From the NCBI GenBank assembly GCA_934572325.1, contig CAKTKT010000017.1:1-33951 (forward strand): 33,951 nt of DNA, in the 5' to 3' direction. Shown here piece by piece: positions 6,842 through 15,087 of this stretch (its first letter is position 1; the number at the start of each line of letters is the position of its first letter). This stretch comes from an uncultured Oscillospiraceae bacterium. Lineage in GTDB: Bacteria; Bacillota; Clostridia; Oscillospirales; Oscillospiraceae. Below the pieces are notes generated by a model that worked only from the letters and a program-made list of their open reading frames with translations, did not search any database and had not been told where the DNA came from. Made by a program: the position numbers and the translations under genes.

Positions 6842-8263
6842 TTATTCGGGCTTCGCTTCGTCGAAGGTTATCGAGACCGTCATGCTCTCGCCTGCGCGGT
6901 AGAGGGTTATCTCGGCGGTGTCGCCGGCGGAGTAGCGCCGGATGGCGGACTTGAGATCGCTGTAGCTCTCAATGTCCTTGTCGCCGACCTTGGTGATGAT
7001 GTCGCCGGTCTGTATGCCCGCCTTCTCGGCGCAGCTTCCCGCGTTGACCCCGGCGACCATTGCGCCGACGGGCCAGCCGTAGTAGTTGGCGTACATGGAG
7101 TTATAGTCATTTCTGAGGGAAATGCCCATATATGCCTTGCCGGTGACATAGCCCTTCGTGATGAGATCGTTGGCGATGCTCGCCGCGTCGTTGATGGGTA
7201 TCGCAAAGCTCAGACCCTCGACGCCGTTGGAGCTGTATTTCGCCGTGACCACGCCCACGACCTCGCCATGGGTGTTATAGACAGGTCCGCCGGAGTTACC
7301 GGAGTTGACCGCCGCATCGAATTGGAACATATTGATAGGCTCGGAATTGGACTCGGTAGAGATGAGCCTGTCGAGAGCGCTGACGTGCCCCGTCGTCATG
7401 GAGAAGTCCAGCTCGCCCAGCGGGTTGCCGACGGCATAGACCTCGTCGCCGACGCTGAGCGCGTCGCTGTCGCCGATGGTGACGTGCGGCAGATTCTCGC
7501 CGTCTATCTTCAGCACCGCAACGTCGTTCTCCTGCTCGAAGCCGACAACGGACGCCGTGTACTTCGTGCCGTCATGCGTCATGACGGTGATGTCCGCCTT
7601 GCTCTGGTAAGCCGTCTCGATGACGTGGTAATTGGTGAGGATATAGCCGTCAGCCGTGAGGATGAAGCCTGAGCCGCTGACAGCGGCGGAGGTGCTCATG
7701 CCGAAGAAGTTGGTGTAGGTGATCTCGGAGGATATGCCCACGACCTGCCGGCACGCGAGATCGTATATGCCGGACGGGGGGATGCCGCCCTCGGCGGAGA
7801 TCGTGCCGGTGACAGCGCCCGCGCTGTCGGAGGCGGTGGTGAGGACGTTCTCCTCATCCTCCAGCCTGCCCACGCGCTCTGTCAGCTCGCTCATGCTGCG
7901 CGTGACGCCCGCGGACACGATTGCCGCGCCGCCCAGTCCGCCGAGGATGGCGCACACGAGGCACAGCGCGATGAGCTTTGCCGCCTTGCCGCTATGCTCC
8001 TTCTTGGGCTTCGGCTCTTTGACGGGCTTCTCGGGCGGCGTATAGTATCTGGGTGGAACGGTGTTCTCGTCTGCGGGAACGTAGTGCGCGTCGGAATATA
8101 TCTTCTGCGTGTATCCGTTTTTGTAGTGATACTCGCCACTGTCTCTGTCGGTATCGCCGGTGTAGCCGACGGGGGAGTCGTTTATCCCCGCCGAGGCGGC
8201 GTTTTCGACCCTGCTGTCATTGAGCCGTTCATCGGTATTGTTCTTGTTTTCTGGCTCGTACAT
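6842..8263 (-). CDS. htrA: HtrA/DegP-family membrane-anchored serine protease with PDZ domain
   Basis: A 473-residue envelope quality-control protease. The N-terminal ~90 residues are cytoplasmic, polar and proline-rich. One membrane helix follows at about 94-118. The trypsin-like domain has the full triad: His213 in LTNYHVIE, Asp247 in QENDVAVL and Ser324 in NSGNSGGPV. A single PDZ domain covers about 375-470 (MVAGVNAGSCAEKAGIQTGDIITKV). This is the usual Gram-positive HtrA plan, outside the cytoplasm. AAGGAAGT precedes the ATG. It is a single-gene unit; no CssRS-type two-component system lies nearby, and no clear promoter was found in the 193-bp gap upstream. Confidence 0.95.
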   Translation of the reverse strand: MYEPENKNNTDERLNDSRVENAASAGINDSPVGYTGDTDRDSGEYHYKNGYTQKIYSDAHYVPADENTVPPRYYTPPEKPVKEPKPKKEHSGKAAKLIALCLVCAILGGLGGAAIVSAGVTRSMSELTERVGRLEDEENVLTTASDSAGAVTGTISAEGGIPPSGIYDLACRQVVGISSEITYTNFFGMSTSAAVSGSGFILTADGYILTNYHVIETAYQSKADITVMTHDGTKYTASVVGFEQENDVAVLKIDGENLPHVTIGDSDALSVGDEVYAVGNPLGELDFSMTTGHVSALDRLISTESNSEPINMFQFDAAVNSGNSGGPVYNTHGEVVGVVTAKYSSNGVEGLSFAIPINDAASIANDLITKGYVTGKAYMGISLRNDYNSMYANYYGWPVGAMVAGVNAGSCAEKAGIQTGDIITKVGDKDIESYSDLKSAIRRYSAGDTAEITLYRAGESMTVSITFDEAKPE

Positions 8264-8408
8264 AATTCTTACTTCCTTTATGCTGAAGAGAGCATTTTTT
8301 CTTTCTGCCGCTCTCCTTTTTGTTTACGAGCACAATATACAGCACATTTATGACCCTGTAATGAACAGAAACTCAAGAAATTATAAACTGGCGTATACAA
8401 TTTATGAA

Positions 8409-8447
8409 CGCAGTCCGAAGCAGCTTTAGTAACCGCTTCAGACTGCG
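8409..8447 (-). terminator. Terminator of the GntR-ABC operon
   Basis: CGCAGTC and GAAGC arms (8409-8421) pair with GCTTC and GACTGCG (8435-8447). The single C-A mismatch on the plus strand is a U-G pair in minus-strand RNA, giving a continuous 13-bp stem 10 nt after the permease stop. The stretch 8264-8408 between it and htrA shows no gene. Confidence 0.75.
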
Positions 8448-8456
8448 TTTGTTTCC

Positions 8457-10391
8457 CTATCCCACAAATATCTCGGTCGGTCCGTCCGCGCCGCCTATCA
8501 CGCCGATCGCCGCCTCCCTCGTCATAACGGGGAGCTGCGCCGCCGCCGCATAGTCGGGGTCGGACTCGCGCAGGGGCAGGAGCGTGAGGTCTGTGTTCTC
8601 CTCCAGCCACGCGGCACAGCGCGCCGCGTCCATGGTGAGGGTTATATACGCATAGTCGCGCATGGCATACTCGTTTATTCTGCCGCGCTCCATGCGAAGC
8701 TGGATGTCAAGGCTGAGATTGCCGACGGTGTCAAAATACTCGTCGTCCTGCACCGTCCACACATGACCGAGGCGGCTGTCCTTCGAGTCGGGCACGACAC
8801 ATTCATTATATAGCTGCACCGCCTGCTCCGCCGTCAGCTCCGCGGCGACATTCCTCCACTCGCCCTTTTCGTCCATATACGCGCCGCTTATCGCGGCATA
8901 GGCAATGCTCGCGGGCGTGACGGCTCTGCCGCGGGCAAAGTCGATGCGGCTGTCCACCGCCTCCTGCGTGTTGAGCACCGCACCCAGACGGCGGATATTG
9001 GAGTCTGGGTCTGTTCTGTTCTCCGCGCCGTCCGCGATGCTGTAGTCGCGCTTCATATGCTTCCCGTCGCGCAGCGTGTACTCAACGCCCAGCCACTGTC
9101 TGTCCGCCGCGCCCTCGTTCGCGCCCTTCTGCGCGATGACCTCTTCATGGAAGCCGACGACGGCGGCGATGTTCTCCGGTCGGCTAAGCTCCACCTGCTC
9201 GCCGTAATAAGTCAGGCTCACGCTCTCCACATCGGCAGGGTCGGGCGTGCGGCGCTCATACCCTGTCGCGTCCAGCTCCGCCCCCAGCGTCAGCGCGATG
9301 ATGACCGCGCACGACACGGCAAAGCCGCGCCAGTGCCCGCGAAACACGCGCAGCGTCTTCTGCATCAGCATTTCCGAGACGAAGTACCCCGCGAATGCGC
9401 CGACAAGCAGCATCGCCAGCACGACCAGCGCCGTCGCCGCGCCGGGGCGGACAGCGTAGCCGCCGCTGAAAAGCTCCGGACTTATCGCCAGCACGAGGGC
9501 GCAGCCGAAGGTCATGCAGTATTTGAAGATGGGCTTGAGCACCGGCACGGCGACCACATCCCCCGCCCGCTCCATGTCGCGGCGGCGGTAGATGAAAAGC
9601 GCGCACACGGCGAGGATGAGCCCTGCGGCGCAGTACGCCGCGATGAGCGCCGTGCCGTTGACGACAAGCCCGCCCGTCAGCTCGTATCTTCCGTCCGCAG
9701 TGTTCACCGTCTCCTGCGAGACGCTGATATTGTCCGCCACCGCGACGATGGGCGAGAGCGCCGTGCCGTAAGACACGCCCGCGTTGAACCCGTACACCAG
9801 CGAGCCGAGCACGACGTGCACGGCGTACTCCGCGACAGCCGCCGCGAACCCCAGCACGAGGTACACCGCCGGCAGCACCACAAGGCTGCCCGTCAGCACC
9901 GCGCAGAACGTTGCAAAGCCGAAGAACGCGACATTGCCCATCACGGCAAAGCCCAGCGCGAGGAAAACGTTTTTCGTCTCGACCACGCCCGTGCGCGCGT
10001 ACACCGCGCATACCGCGCCGATAATGATAACGTCGGCGAGCACGAGCGGGGCAAGCCCCGTGACGAACGCCGTCGTGAACACCGTCTCGCGGCGCACGGG
10101 CAGCGCGTTCATCATGCCGCAGGCGCGGCTTGAGTACATATAGGAATACATCACCATCGCCGCGATAATGCCGACGATGATCGACGCCTGCGCCATGCTC
10201 TGCCCGAAGCTGACGACGGAGCGGTTGACCGCAGCCGTGTAGCTGAGAATATCGCTGTACCGGCGAAGCTCCGGCACGGACTGCGGCAGGGCGATCAGCC
10301 ACTCAGCGAGATACGCCGTCCACAGCGGCCAGCAGCGCTTCAGCCAGCTCCGGCTCAGCCCCCAGTTAAAGAATGATGTCCTTCGCGCCAC
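8457..10391 (-). CDS. ABC-2 type transporter permease with large extracytoplasmic domain
   Basis: About 644 residues. The first ~365 contain eight to ten hydrophobic segments (for example near 20-40, 70-95, 105-130, 140-205, 240-265, 280-300, 310-335 and 350-370). The last ~275 are soluble and probably outside the membrane, a layout like the DUF6449-type permeases of YtrABC-like transporters. The protein ends in GVIGGADGPTEIFVG, discussed as a finding. The annotated GTG at 10400 touches the GGGAG motif; a second GTG at 10391 is better spaced, so I use it. It overlaps the ATPase gene by about 26 nt, so both form one transporter. The substrate is unknown; relatives answer to cell-wall-active peptides. 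Confidence 0.85.
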   Translation of the reverse strand: MARRTSFFNWGLSRSWLKRCWPLWTAYLAEWLIALPQSVPELRRYSDILSYTAAVNRSVVSFGQSMAQASIIVGIIAAMVMYSYMYSSRACGMMNALPVRRETVFTTAFVTGLAPLVLADVIIIGAVCAVYARTGVVETKNVFLALGFAVMGNVAFFGFATFCAVLTGSLVVLPAVYLVLGFAAAVAEYAVHVVLGSLVYGFNAGVSYGTALSPIVAVADNISVSQETVNTADGRYELTGGLVVNGTALIAAYCAAGLILAVCALFIYRRRDMERAGDVVAVPVLKPIFKYCMTFGCALVLAISPELFSGGYAVRPGAATALVVLAMLLVGAFAGYFVSEMLMQKTLRVFRGHWRGFAVSCAVIIALTLGAELDATGYERRTPDPADVESVSLTYYGEQVELSRPENIAAVVGFHEEVIAQKGANEGAADRQWLGVEYTLRDGKHMKRDYSIADGAENRTDPDSNIRRLGAVLNTQEAVDSRIDFARGRAVTPASIAYAAISGAYMDEKGEWRNVAAELTAEQAVQLYNECVVPDSKDSRLGHVWTVQDDEYFDTVGNLSLDIQLRMERGRINEYAMRDYAYITLTMDAARCAAWLEENTDLTLLPLRESDPDYAAAAQLPVMTREAAIGVIGGADGPTEIFVG

Positions 10392-11262
10392 TATCAGCAC
10401 CTCCCAGCTCGTATATGAATATCTCCTCCAGCGTCAGCGGCACAAAGTCCACAAACAGCGGATTCGCCGCGGCGAGTATGTTCGTCAGCTCCTCCGTTCT
10501 GCCGCGCAGGATGAGCTGCTGCAAGCGTCCGGTGGACGCGCTGTGCAGTATCTCTATCCCCTCCGGCAGCCTTCCGCCGTCGGGCAGGGCGAGCTGCACC
10601 TTGACGATGTTGTCCTGCAGCTCGCTCAGCGAGCGCTCGGTCAGCATACGCCCGCGGTCAACGATGCCCACATGATCGCACACGTCCTCCAGCTCGCGCA
10701 GGTTGTGGGAGGACACCACCACCGTCGTGCCGTTTCCGGCGACCTCGCCCAGCAGCAGCCCCCACACCTGCCGGCGCATCACGGGGTCAAGCCCGTCCAC
10801 CGGCTCGTCGAGCACCACGACGTCCGGGCACTGCGCCAGCGCCAGCCAGAACGCCGCCTGCTTCTGCATACCCTTGCTGAACTTGCGTATCGGGCGCTTC
10901 TCGTCCAGCTCGAACGCCGCGCGCAGCTTTTCAAAGCGCTCCTTTGAAAAGCGCGGGTACATGCTGCGGTAAAAATCCGCCATGTCGCGTATGCTCGCCT
11001 GCGTGAAGAAGAATAGCTCGTCCGGAATGTAGGCGATGCGCTCCTTCACCGCAGGGTTTTCGTATACCGGCTGCCCGTCAATGAGCACCTCGCCGGATGT
11101 TGCGCGGTATATGCCCGTCATGTGCCGTATGGCAGTGGACTTGCCCGCCCCGTTCGGACCTACAAGCCCGTACACCGCGCCGCGCGGCACGTTCATCTCC
11201 AGCGCGTCGAGCGCGCGGAAGCCGTCAAATTCCTTTGTCAGCGCCTTTAATTCTATCATCAT
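10366..11262 (-). CDS. ABC transporter ATP-binding protein (YtrB-like)
   Basis: The 298-residue nucleotide-binding subunit of the transporter encoded downstream. Walker A is GPNGAGKST (residues 35-43). The signature is FSKGMQKQ (128-135), the form seen in ABC-2 and drug or antibiotic exporters instead of LSGGQ. Walker B is VVVLDEPVDGLDP (about 148-160), and the switch His is in VVSSHN. The ~80 C-terminal residues are variable, as in this subfamily. Its ATG overlaps the regulator stop (ATGA) and its end overlaps the permease start, so the three genes are one tightly coupled operon. Confidence 0.95.
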   Translation of the reverse strand: MMIELKALTKEFDGFRALDALEMNVPRGAVYGLVGPNGAGKSTAIRHMTGIYRATSGEVLIDGQPVYENPAVKERIAYIPDELFFFTQASIRDMADFYRSMYPRFSKERFEKLRAAFELDEKRPIRKFSKGMQKQAAFWLALAQCPDVVVLDEPVDGLDPVMRRQVWGLLLGEVAGNGTTVVVSSHNLRELEDVCDHVGIVDRGRMLTERSLSELQDNIVKVQLALPDGGRLPEGIEILHSASTGRLQQLILRGRTEELTNILAAANPLFVDFVPLTLEEIFIYELGGADSGAKDIIL

Positions 11263-11624
11263 TTTCCCTCGTCCCCTTCTTTTATCAGCCGTACCAGCTC
11301 CTCCTCGTCAATGCCGAGCGCCCTCAGCTCCGCCGCGAGCGCGGCGAGCTGCGCCTTCGTCTGCTCAATGTGCTGCCTCACCGCCGTCTCGCTCGGGCTG
11401 ACGAAGCTGCCCTTGCCGGGGACGGAGACGATGTACCCCTCGTTTTCCAGCTCCCTGTACGCGCGCTGGATGGTGTTCGGGTTGATGGCGAGCGACGAGG
11501 CGAGCTCGCGCACGGACGGCATTTTGTACCCCGGGGCGAGCGCGTCCGAGAGTATCAGCGCACGGAAGCTGTCGCGCACCTGCTCGTATATCGGTCTCGC
11601 GTCGCGGTAATTTATGCTTATCAC
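11259..11624 (-). CDS. GntR-family transcriptional regulator, YtrA subfamily
   Basis: A 121-residue short GntR protein. The winged HTH occupies about residues 10-75 (RPIYEQVRDSFRALILSDAL, then MPSVRELASSLAINPNTIQRAY and GKGSFVS). Only ~45 helical residues follow, with no effector-binding FCD or UTRA domain, which defines the YtrA group. YtrA proteins repress their own ABC-transporter operons until a cell-envelope stress arises. The start is GTG, with GGAGG 7 nt upstream (complement of 11632-11636). It is the first gene of the operon and has a matching operator between the promoter and the start codon. Confidence 0.93.
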   Translation of the reverse strand: MISINYRDARPIYEQVRDSFRALILSDALAPGYKMPSVRELASSLAINPNTIQRAYRELENEGYIVSVPGKGSFVSPSETAVRQHIEQTKAQLAALAAELRALGIDEEELVRLIKEGDEGK

Positions 11625-11649
11625 ACTTTCGCCTCCATTCGTGTCTGCC

Positions 11650-11668
11650 GTACTAATTCGCTTAATAC
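11650..11668 (-). promoter_or_regulatory. Putative operator of the YtrA-type regulator
   Basis: The interrupted palindrome GTAnTAA-N5-TTAnTAC lies just downstream of the -10 box, inside the expected transcribed leader. Position and symmetry fit a GntR/YtrA binding site that blocks transcription of its own operon. Confidence 0.65.
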
Positions 11669-11674
11669 AGTTTC

Positions 11675-11703
11675 AGTATAGCGTATTATTGCGCCTATGT
11701 CAA
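11675..11703 (-). promoter_or_regulatory. Promoter of the GntR-ABC operon
   Basis: Minus-strand TTGACA (complement of 11698-11703), exactly 17 bp, and TATACT (complement of 11675-11680). This is one of the best sigma-A promoters in the window and directly follows the cinA terminator. Confidence 0.88.
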
Positions 11704-11711
11704 GTGAAAAT

Positions 11712-11740
11712 GTGCCGCAGGGCGAACCGCCCCGCGGCAC
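11712..11740 (-). terminator. Terminator of thiI-cinA
   Basis: GTGCCGC and GGGCG arms pair with CGCCC and GCGGCAC around a 3-nt loop, with one G-U. In minus-strand RNA the hairpin is followed by AUUUUC, 9 nt after the cinA stop. It ends 9 bp before the next operon's -35 box. Confidence 0.85.
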
Positions 11741-11749
11741 TCATGGCTC

Positions 11750-13015
11750 TCACTTCATCTCAACGTCTATGCCCGCGAGGTAGCGGCGCATCATGTCGTA
11801 GGCGTGGTTGCCCGCCATGCGGCGGATGAAGCTGCGCGTGCGGTGCGCGCCCAGGTGCAGCTCCCGCACCCACGTTCCGCCCTCGACCGCCATCGACACG
11901 AACACCGTGCCCACCTCGTGCACGCCGTCGCCGTCGGGTCCGGCAAGCCCCGTCACGCCAAGCCCGACGTCCGCACCAAGGCGCTCTCGCGCGCGCTCCG
12001 CCATTTCGCGCGCGACCTCGCGGCTCACCGCGCCCTTCTCCTCAATGAGCGACGGGTCAATGCCCAGAAGCGCCGCCTTAGCGCCGTTCGCATATGTCAC
12101 CATGCCGCCGAGGAAAAACTCGCTCGCGCCGGGCAGGTCGGTGAAGCGCTTGGCGAGCTCCCCGCCGGTGCAGCTCTCCGCGGCGGCAAAGGTCAGCGGG
12201 CGGGCGCGTAGAAGCTGCATAACGCTCTCCTCAAGGCTCTCCACGTCCACGCCGTAGACGTATTCGCCGAGGCGCGACTTCACGCGCTCCACCACCGGCT
12301 GCACCATCGCCTCCGCCTCCGCCTGTGTCGCCGCCTTCGCCGTGATCTGCACAAGGCAGTCGCACTCCTTGGCGTAGGGCGCCATGCTGGGGTTGGTCAT
12401 GGCGTTCATCTCCTCGGCAAAGATGGAGTCCACCGTGCTCTCGCCCATGCCGAAAATATGCACCGAGTGAGACACGATCTCCCCATCGCCGAGGCGGCGC
12501 AGATACGGTATCGCGCTTTTTACGAGCATCGTATGGCACTCCTTCGGAGGTCCGGGCAGCATCACCACGACCTTGCCGTCCTTTTCAAACGCACAGCCGG
12601 GCGCTGTGCCGCAGGTGTTGTGGAACACCGTGCACCCCTCCGGCAGCATCGCCTGGGAGTAGTTGTTCGGCGTGAAGCTGCGGCTGTTCCTTATATAATC
12701 GTACAGCCCCGCGACCTCGCTTGCCACCTCGACAAGCGGCACGCCGAACGCGCGCGCCGTCACCGTCTTTGTCAGATCGTCGCAGGTGGGACCGAGCCCG
12801 CCCGTCGTTATTATCACGTCCGCGCGCTCGCGGGCGATCTCTATGCAGCGGGCAAGGCGCTCCGGATTATCACCGACGACCGTGTGATAGCGCACGTTCA
12901 CGCCTATCTTCGATAGCTGCTCCGACACGTCGCGCGCGTCCGTGTTCGTCACGTGCCCCATGAGAAGCTCCGTTCCGACGGAGATTATCTCGGTATCGTA
13001 GCTTTTTCCCCTCAT
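11750..13015 (-). CDS. cinA: CinA-family protein (nicotinamide-nucleotide amidase / competence-damage inducible)
   Basis: 421 residues in the normal two-domain form. The N-terminal MoaB/MogA-like domain (about 1-170) carries EIISVGTELLMGHVTNTDA and TTGGLGPTCDDLTK, and in this family is linked to ADP-ribose or NAD-derivative hydrolysis. The C-terminal PncC domain (about 262-415) carries AAESCTGGELAKRFTDLPGAS, the amidase Ser/Lys region, then GVTGLAGPDGDG. It deamidates nicotinamide mononucleotide to recycle pyridine nucleotides. The start overlaps the thiI stop by ATGA, so the pair is co-translated. A competence role is named in the family but is not evident here. Confidence 0.95.
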   Translation of the reverse strand: MRGKSYDTEIISVGTELLMGHVTNTDARDVSEQLSKIGVNVRYHTVVGDNPERLARCIEIARERADVIITTGGLGPTCDDLTKTVTARAFGVPLVEVASEVAGLYDYIRNSRSFTPNNYSQAMLPEGCTVFHNTCGTAPGCAFEKDGKVVVMLPGPPKECHTMLVKSAIPYLRRLGDGEIVSHSVHIFGMGESTVDSIFAEEMNAMTNPSMAPYAKECDCLVQITAKAATQAEAEAMVQPVVERVKSRLGEYVYGVDVESLEESVMQLLRARPLTFAAAESCTGGELAKRFTDLPGASEFFLGGMVTYANGAKAALLGIDPSLIEEKGAVSREVAREMAERARERLGADVGLGVTGLAGPDGDGVHEVGTVFVSMAVEGGTWVRELHLGAHRTRSFIRRMAGNHAYDMMRRYLAGIDVEMK

Positions 13016-14181
13016 CCCAGCGGCACCTTCTCTATCCCGCGCAGCGCCTCCTCAACGAGCGCCGCGACATCCAGCGCGCTCTCCGCCGCCGCGACCTCGT
13101 CCGGCTTGGGTCTCGTGCGCGGATGGCGCGGCGTGAACACCGTGCAGCAGTCCTCATACGGCAGTATCGAGGTGTCGAACGTGCCGATCCTGCGCGCGAG
13201 ACGGATGATCTCCTCCTTGTCCATGCCGATGAGCGGCTGGAGCGTCGGCAGATCGATGACCGCCTGCGTCGCCGCCATCGCCTCCATGGTCTGGCTGGCG
13301 ACCTGACCGAGATTTTCCCCCGTGACTATCGCCTTGGCGTTGTTGTCTACGGCTATCCGCTGGGCAATGCGCATCATGAACCGGCGCATGATAAGCGTGA
13401 AATACTCCTCCGGACACTTGTCGCGTATCTCCTCCTGAATATGCGTGAACGGCACGATCTCCACGGTCATGTGCCCGCAGTACGCCGTCAGCAGCTCCGC
13501 CAGCTCCAGCACCTTCTCCTTCGCCTGCTGCGAGGTGTACGGGAACGAGAAAAAGTGCACGGGGATGAGGTGTACGCCGCGCTTTGCGATCATGTAGCTG
13601 GACACGGGGCTGTCGATGCCGCCGGAGAGCAGCGTCACCGCCGTGCCGTTGCTGCCCACGGGCATACCGCCCGCGCCGGGGATGGGCGCGCCGTGCACAT
13701 AGGCGGCAAGGTCGCGCACCTCGATGTGCACGGTGAAGTCCGGCTCATGCACGTCAACCGGCACGTTCGGGAACGCCTCGCTCAGCTCCCCGCCGACATA
13801 CTGACTCAGCTCTATGCTCGTCATGGGGAAGCTCTTGTCGCTGCGCTTGGATTCCACCTTGAAGCTCTTCGCGCGCTCCATGTCCTCCCTAAGATACTCC
13901 TTTGCAAGGCGCGTTATCGCGTCCTTGTCCTTTTCGCACGCGGCGGCGCGCACAACGGCAACGACGCCAAACACCTGCGTGAGCGCCTCCATCGCCGCGT
14001 CGATGTCCGCGCCGTTCTCCTGCGGCTCGACGTACACCGTCGATTGGATGCAGTACACGCGGAATTTGCCTATCGGCGCGAGGCGGCGGCGGACGTTCGC
14101 CATGAGCTTCTGCTCAAAGTATTTCCGGTTCAGCCCCTTGAGTATTATCTCGCCGAGCTTGAGCAGGATGATGTCGTTCAT
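13012..14181 (-). CDS. thiI: tRNA 4-thiouridine sulfurtransferase
   Basis: 389 residues. A ferredoxin-like plus THUMP tRNA-binding region (about 1-165) precedes an adenylating PP-loop domain with SGGIDS at 186-191. It activates U8 of tRNA for sulfur transfer. The C-terminal rhodanese domain of the long E. coli form is absent, as in most Firmicutes, so sulfur would come from a partner cysteine desulfurase not seen in this window. A Cys pair in SILPYEDCCTVFTP (about 345-358) matches the conserved short-ThiI end. The ATG at 14181 is preceded by GAGG; a TGGTACAAT extended -10 box lies about 40 bp upstream. Confidence 0.96.
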   Translation of the reverse strand: MNDIILLKLGEIILKGLNRKYFEQKLMANVRRRLAPIGKFRVYCIQSTVYVEPQENGADIDAAMEALTQVFGVVAVVRAAACEKDKDAITRLAKEYLREDMERAKSFKVESKRSDKSFPMTSIELSQYVGGELSEAFPNVPVDVHEPDFTVHIEVRDLAAYVHGAPIPGAGGMPVGSNGTAVTLLSGGIDSPVSSYMIAKRGVHLIPVHFFSFPYTSQQAKEKVLELAELLTAYCGHMTVEIVPFTHIQEEIRDKCPEEYFTLIMRRFMMRIAQRIAVDNNAKAIVTGENLGQVASQTMEAMAATQAVIDLPTLQPLIGMDKEEIIRLARRIGTFDTSILPYEDCCTVFTPRHPRTRPKPDEVAAAESALDVAALVEEALRGIEKVPLG

Positions 14182-14248
14182 ATCTAAGACCTCGGTTTCC
14201 TCGAATTATCCGGCTGCCATTGTACCATACTATTTCAAAAAGCGCCAC

Positions 14249-14277
14249 AAAAAAGCTCGCCGCGCGGCGAGCTTTTT
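14249..14277 (-). terminator. Terminator of the rubrerythrin gene
   Basis: AAAAAA, GCTCGCC, loop GCGC, GGCGAGC, TTTTT: a perfect stem with A and T tails, 9 bp after the rubrerythrin stop and upstream of the thiI promoter. Confidence 0.93.
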
Positions 14278-14285
14278 GAAGCGTC

Positions 14286-14825
14286 TTAATAGTTCTCCGC
14301 GTGAAGCTCAAAGTAGCTCTGCGGATGATTGCAGGTCGGGCAGACATCCGGCGCCTTCGTGCCGATGACGATGTGCCCGCAGTTGCGGCACTCCCACACC
14401 TTCACCTCGCTCTTGGCGAACACCTCCTGCGCCTCCACATTATGCAGCAGTGCGCGGTAGCGCTCCTCGTGGTGCTTCTCTATCTCTCCCACGAGACGGA
14501 AGCGCTCGGCAAGCTCGCCGAAGCCCTCCTCCTCCGCCGTTTTGGCAAAGCCCTCGTACATATCCGTCCACTCGTAGTTCTCGCCCTGCGCCGCCGCGAG
14601 AAGATTCTCCGCCGTGCTGCCTATACCGCCCAGCTCCTTGAACCAGAGCTTCGCGTGCTCCTTCTCGTTGTCGGCGGTCTTGAGGAAAAGCGCCGCTATC
14701 TGCTCAAAGCCGTCCTTCTTCGCGCGGCTGGCAAAGTAGGTGTACTTGTTGCGCGCCTGAGACTCGCCCGCGAACGCCGCCATGAGGTTTTTCTCCGTCT
14801 GTGTTCCCGAATACTTGCTGCTCAT
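14286..14825 (-). CDS. rbr: Rubrerythrin (NADH-linked peroxidase)
   Basis: A 179-residue classical rubrerythrin. The ferritin-like four-helix domain (about 1-135) holds the diiron ligands in AFAGESQARN, DNEKEHAKLWF, the EEEGFGELAE helix and EIEKHHEERY. The C-terminal rubredoxin-like domain has CRNCGH and CPTCNH (CX2C-X12-CX2C), binding one iron. It reduces hydrogen peroxide in the cytoplasm of anaerobes, taking electrons through a rubredoxin-type carrier. Three close ATGs exist; AAGGAG is 7 nt before the one at 14825 but only 1 nt before the next, so 14825 is chosen. The Fur/PerR-like box in the leader fits peroxide- or iron-dependent repression. Confidence 0.97.
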   Translation of the reverse strand: MSSKYSGTQTEKNLMAAFAGESQARNKYTYFASRAKKDGFEQIAALFLKTADNEKEHAKLWFKELGGIGSTAENLLAAAQGENYEWTDMYEGFAKTAEEEGFGELAERFRLVGEIEKHHEERYRALLHNVEAQEVFAKSEVKVWECRNCGHIVIGTKAPDVCPTCNHPQSYFELHAENY

Positions 14826-14846
14826 TGTCATTCTCCTTTTCAAATT

Positions 14847-14861
14847 TAATAATAATTATCG
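14847..14861 (-). promoter_or_regulatory. Fur/PerR-type operator candidate in the rubrerythrin leader
   Basis: The 15-mer TAATAATAATTATCG matches the 7-1-7 Fur-family box TGATAATnATTATCA at 12 of 14 fixed positions. It lies between the expected transcription start (~14876) and the ribosome-binding site. PerR control of rubrerythrins is established in Clostridium. The A+T-rich context raises the chance of a false match. Confidence 0.6.
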
Positions 14862-14882
14862 TTATTATTTATTTGCACTCAA

Positions 14883-14911
14883 ACTATACCATTATATTTT
14901 ACGCTTGTCAA
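14883..14911 (-). promoter_or_regulatory. Promoter of the rubrerythrin gene
   Basis: Minus-strand TTGACA (complement of 14906-14911), 17 bp, TATAGT (complement of 14883-14888) with an upstream TGG. Confidence 0.85.
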
Positions 14912-14983
14912 GCCGTCGGCTTCCATTCGCAAATCCGTCACAAAAAATTAATAAATTTTTTCGCAAATTTGCCCTCAGGGGGC

Positions 14984-15011
14984 TTGCAAAAAAATAAAAG
15001 TGTGGTATTAT
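14984..15011 (+). promoter_or_regulatory. Promoter of groES-groEL
   Basis: TTGCAA at 14984-14989, a 16-bp spacer, and TATTAT at 15006-15011 preceded by TGTGG. The start point would fall at the left edge of the CIRCE element. Confidence 0.7.
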
Positions 15012-15019
15012 AAGCATCG

Positions 15020-15046
15020 TTAGCACTCAGGGTATTTGAGTGCTAA
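15020..15046 (+). promoter_or_regulatory. CIRCE element (HrcA operator)
   Basis: A perfect TTAGCACTC-N9-GAGTGCTAA inverted repeat, the exact consensus site of the HrcA heat-shock repressor, just downstream of the groES promoter. hrcA itself is not in this window, and htpG at 27684 has no such site. Confidence 0.98.
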
Positions 15047-15087
15047 CATAACGAGTATGTAAATAATTATTTGGAGGTATATAAGCA

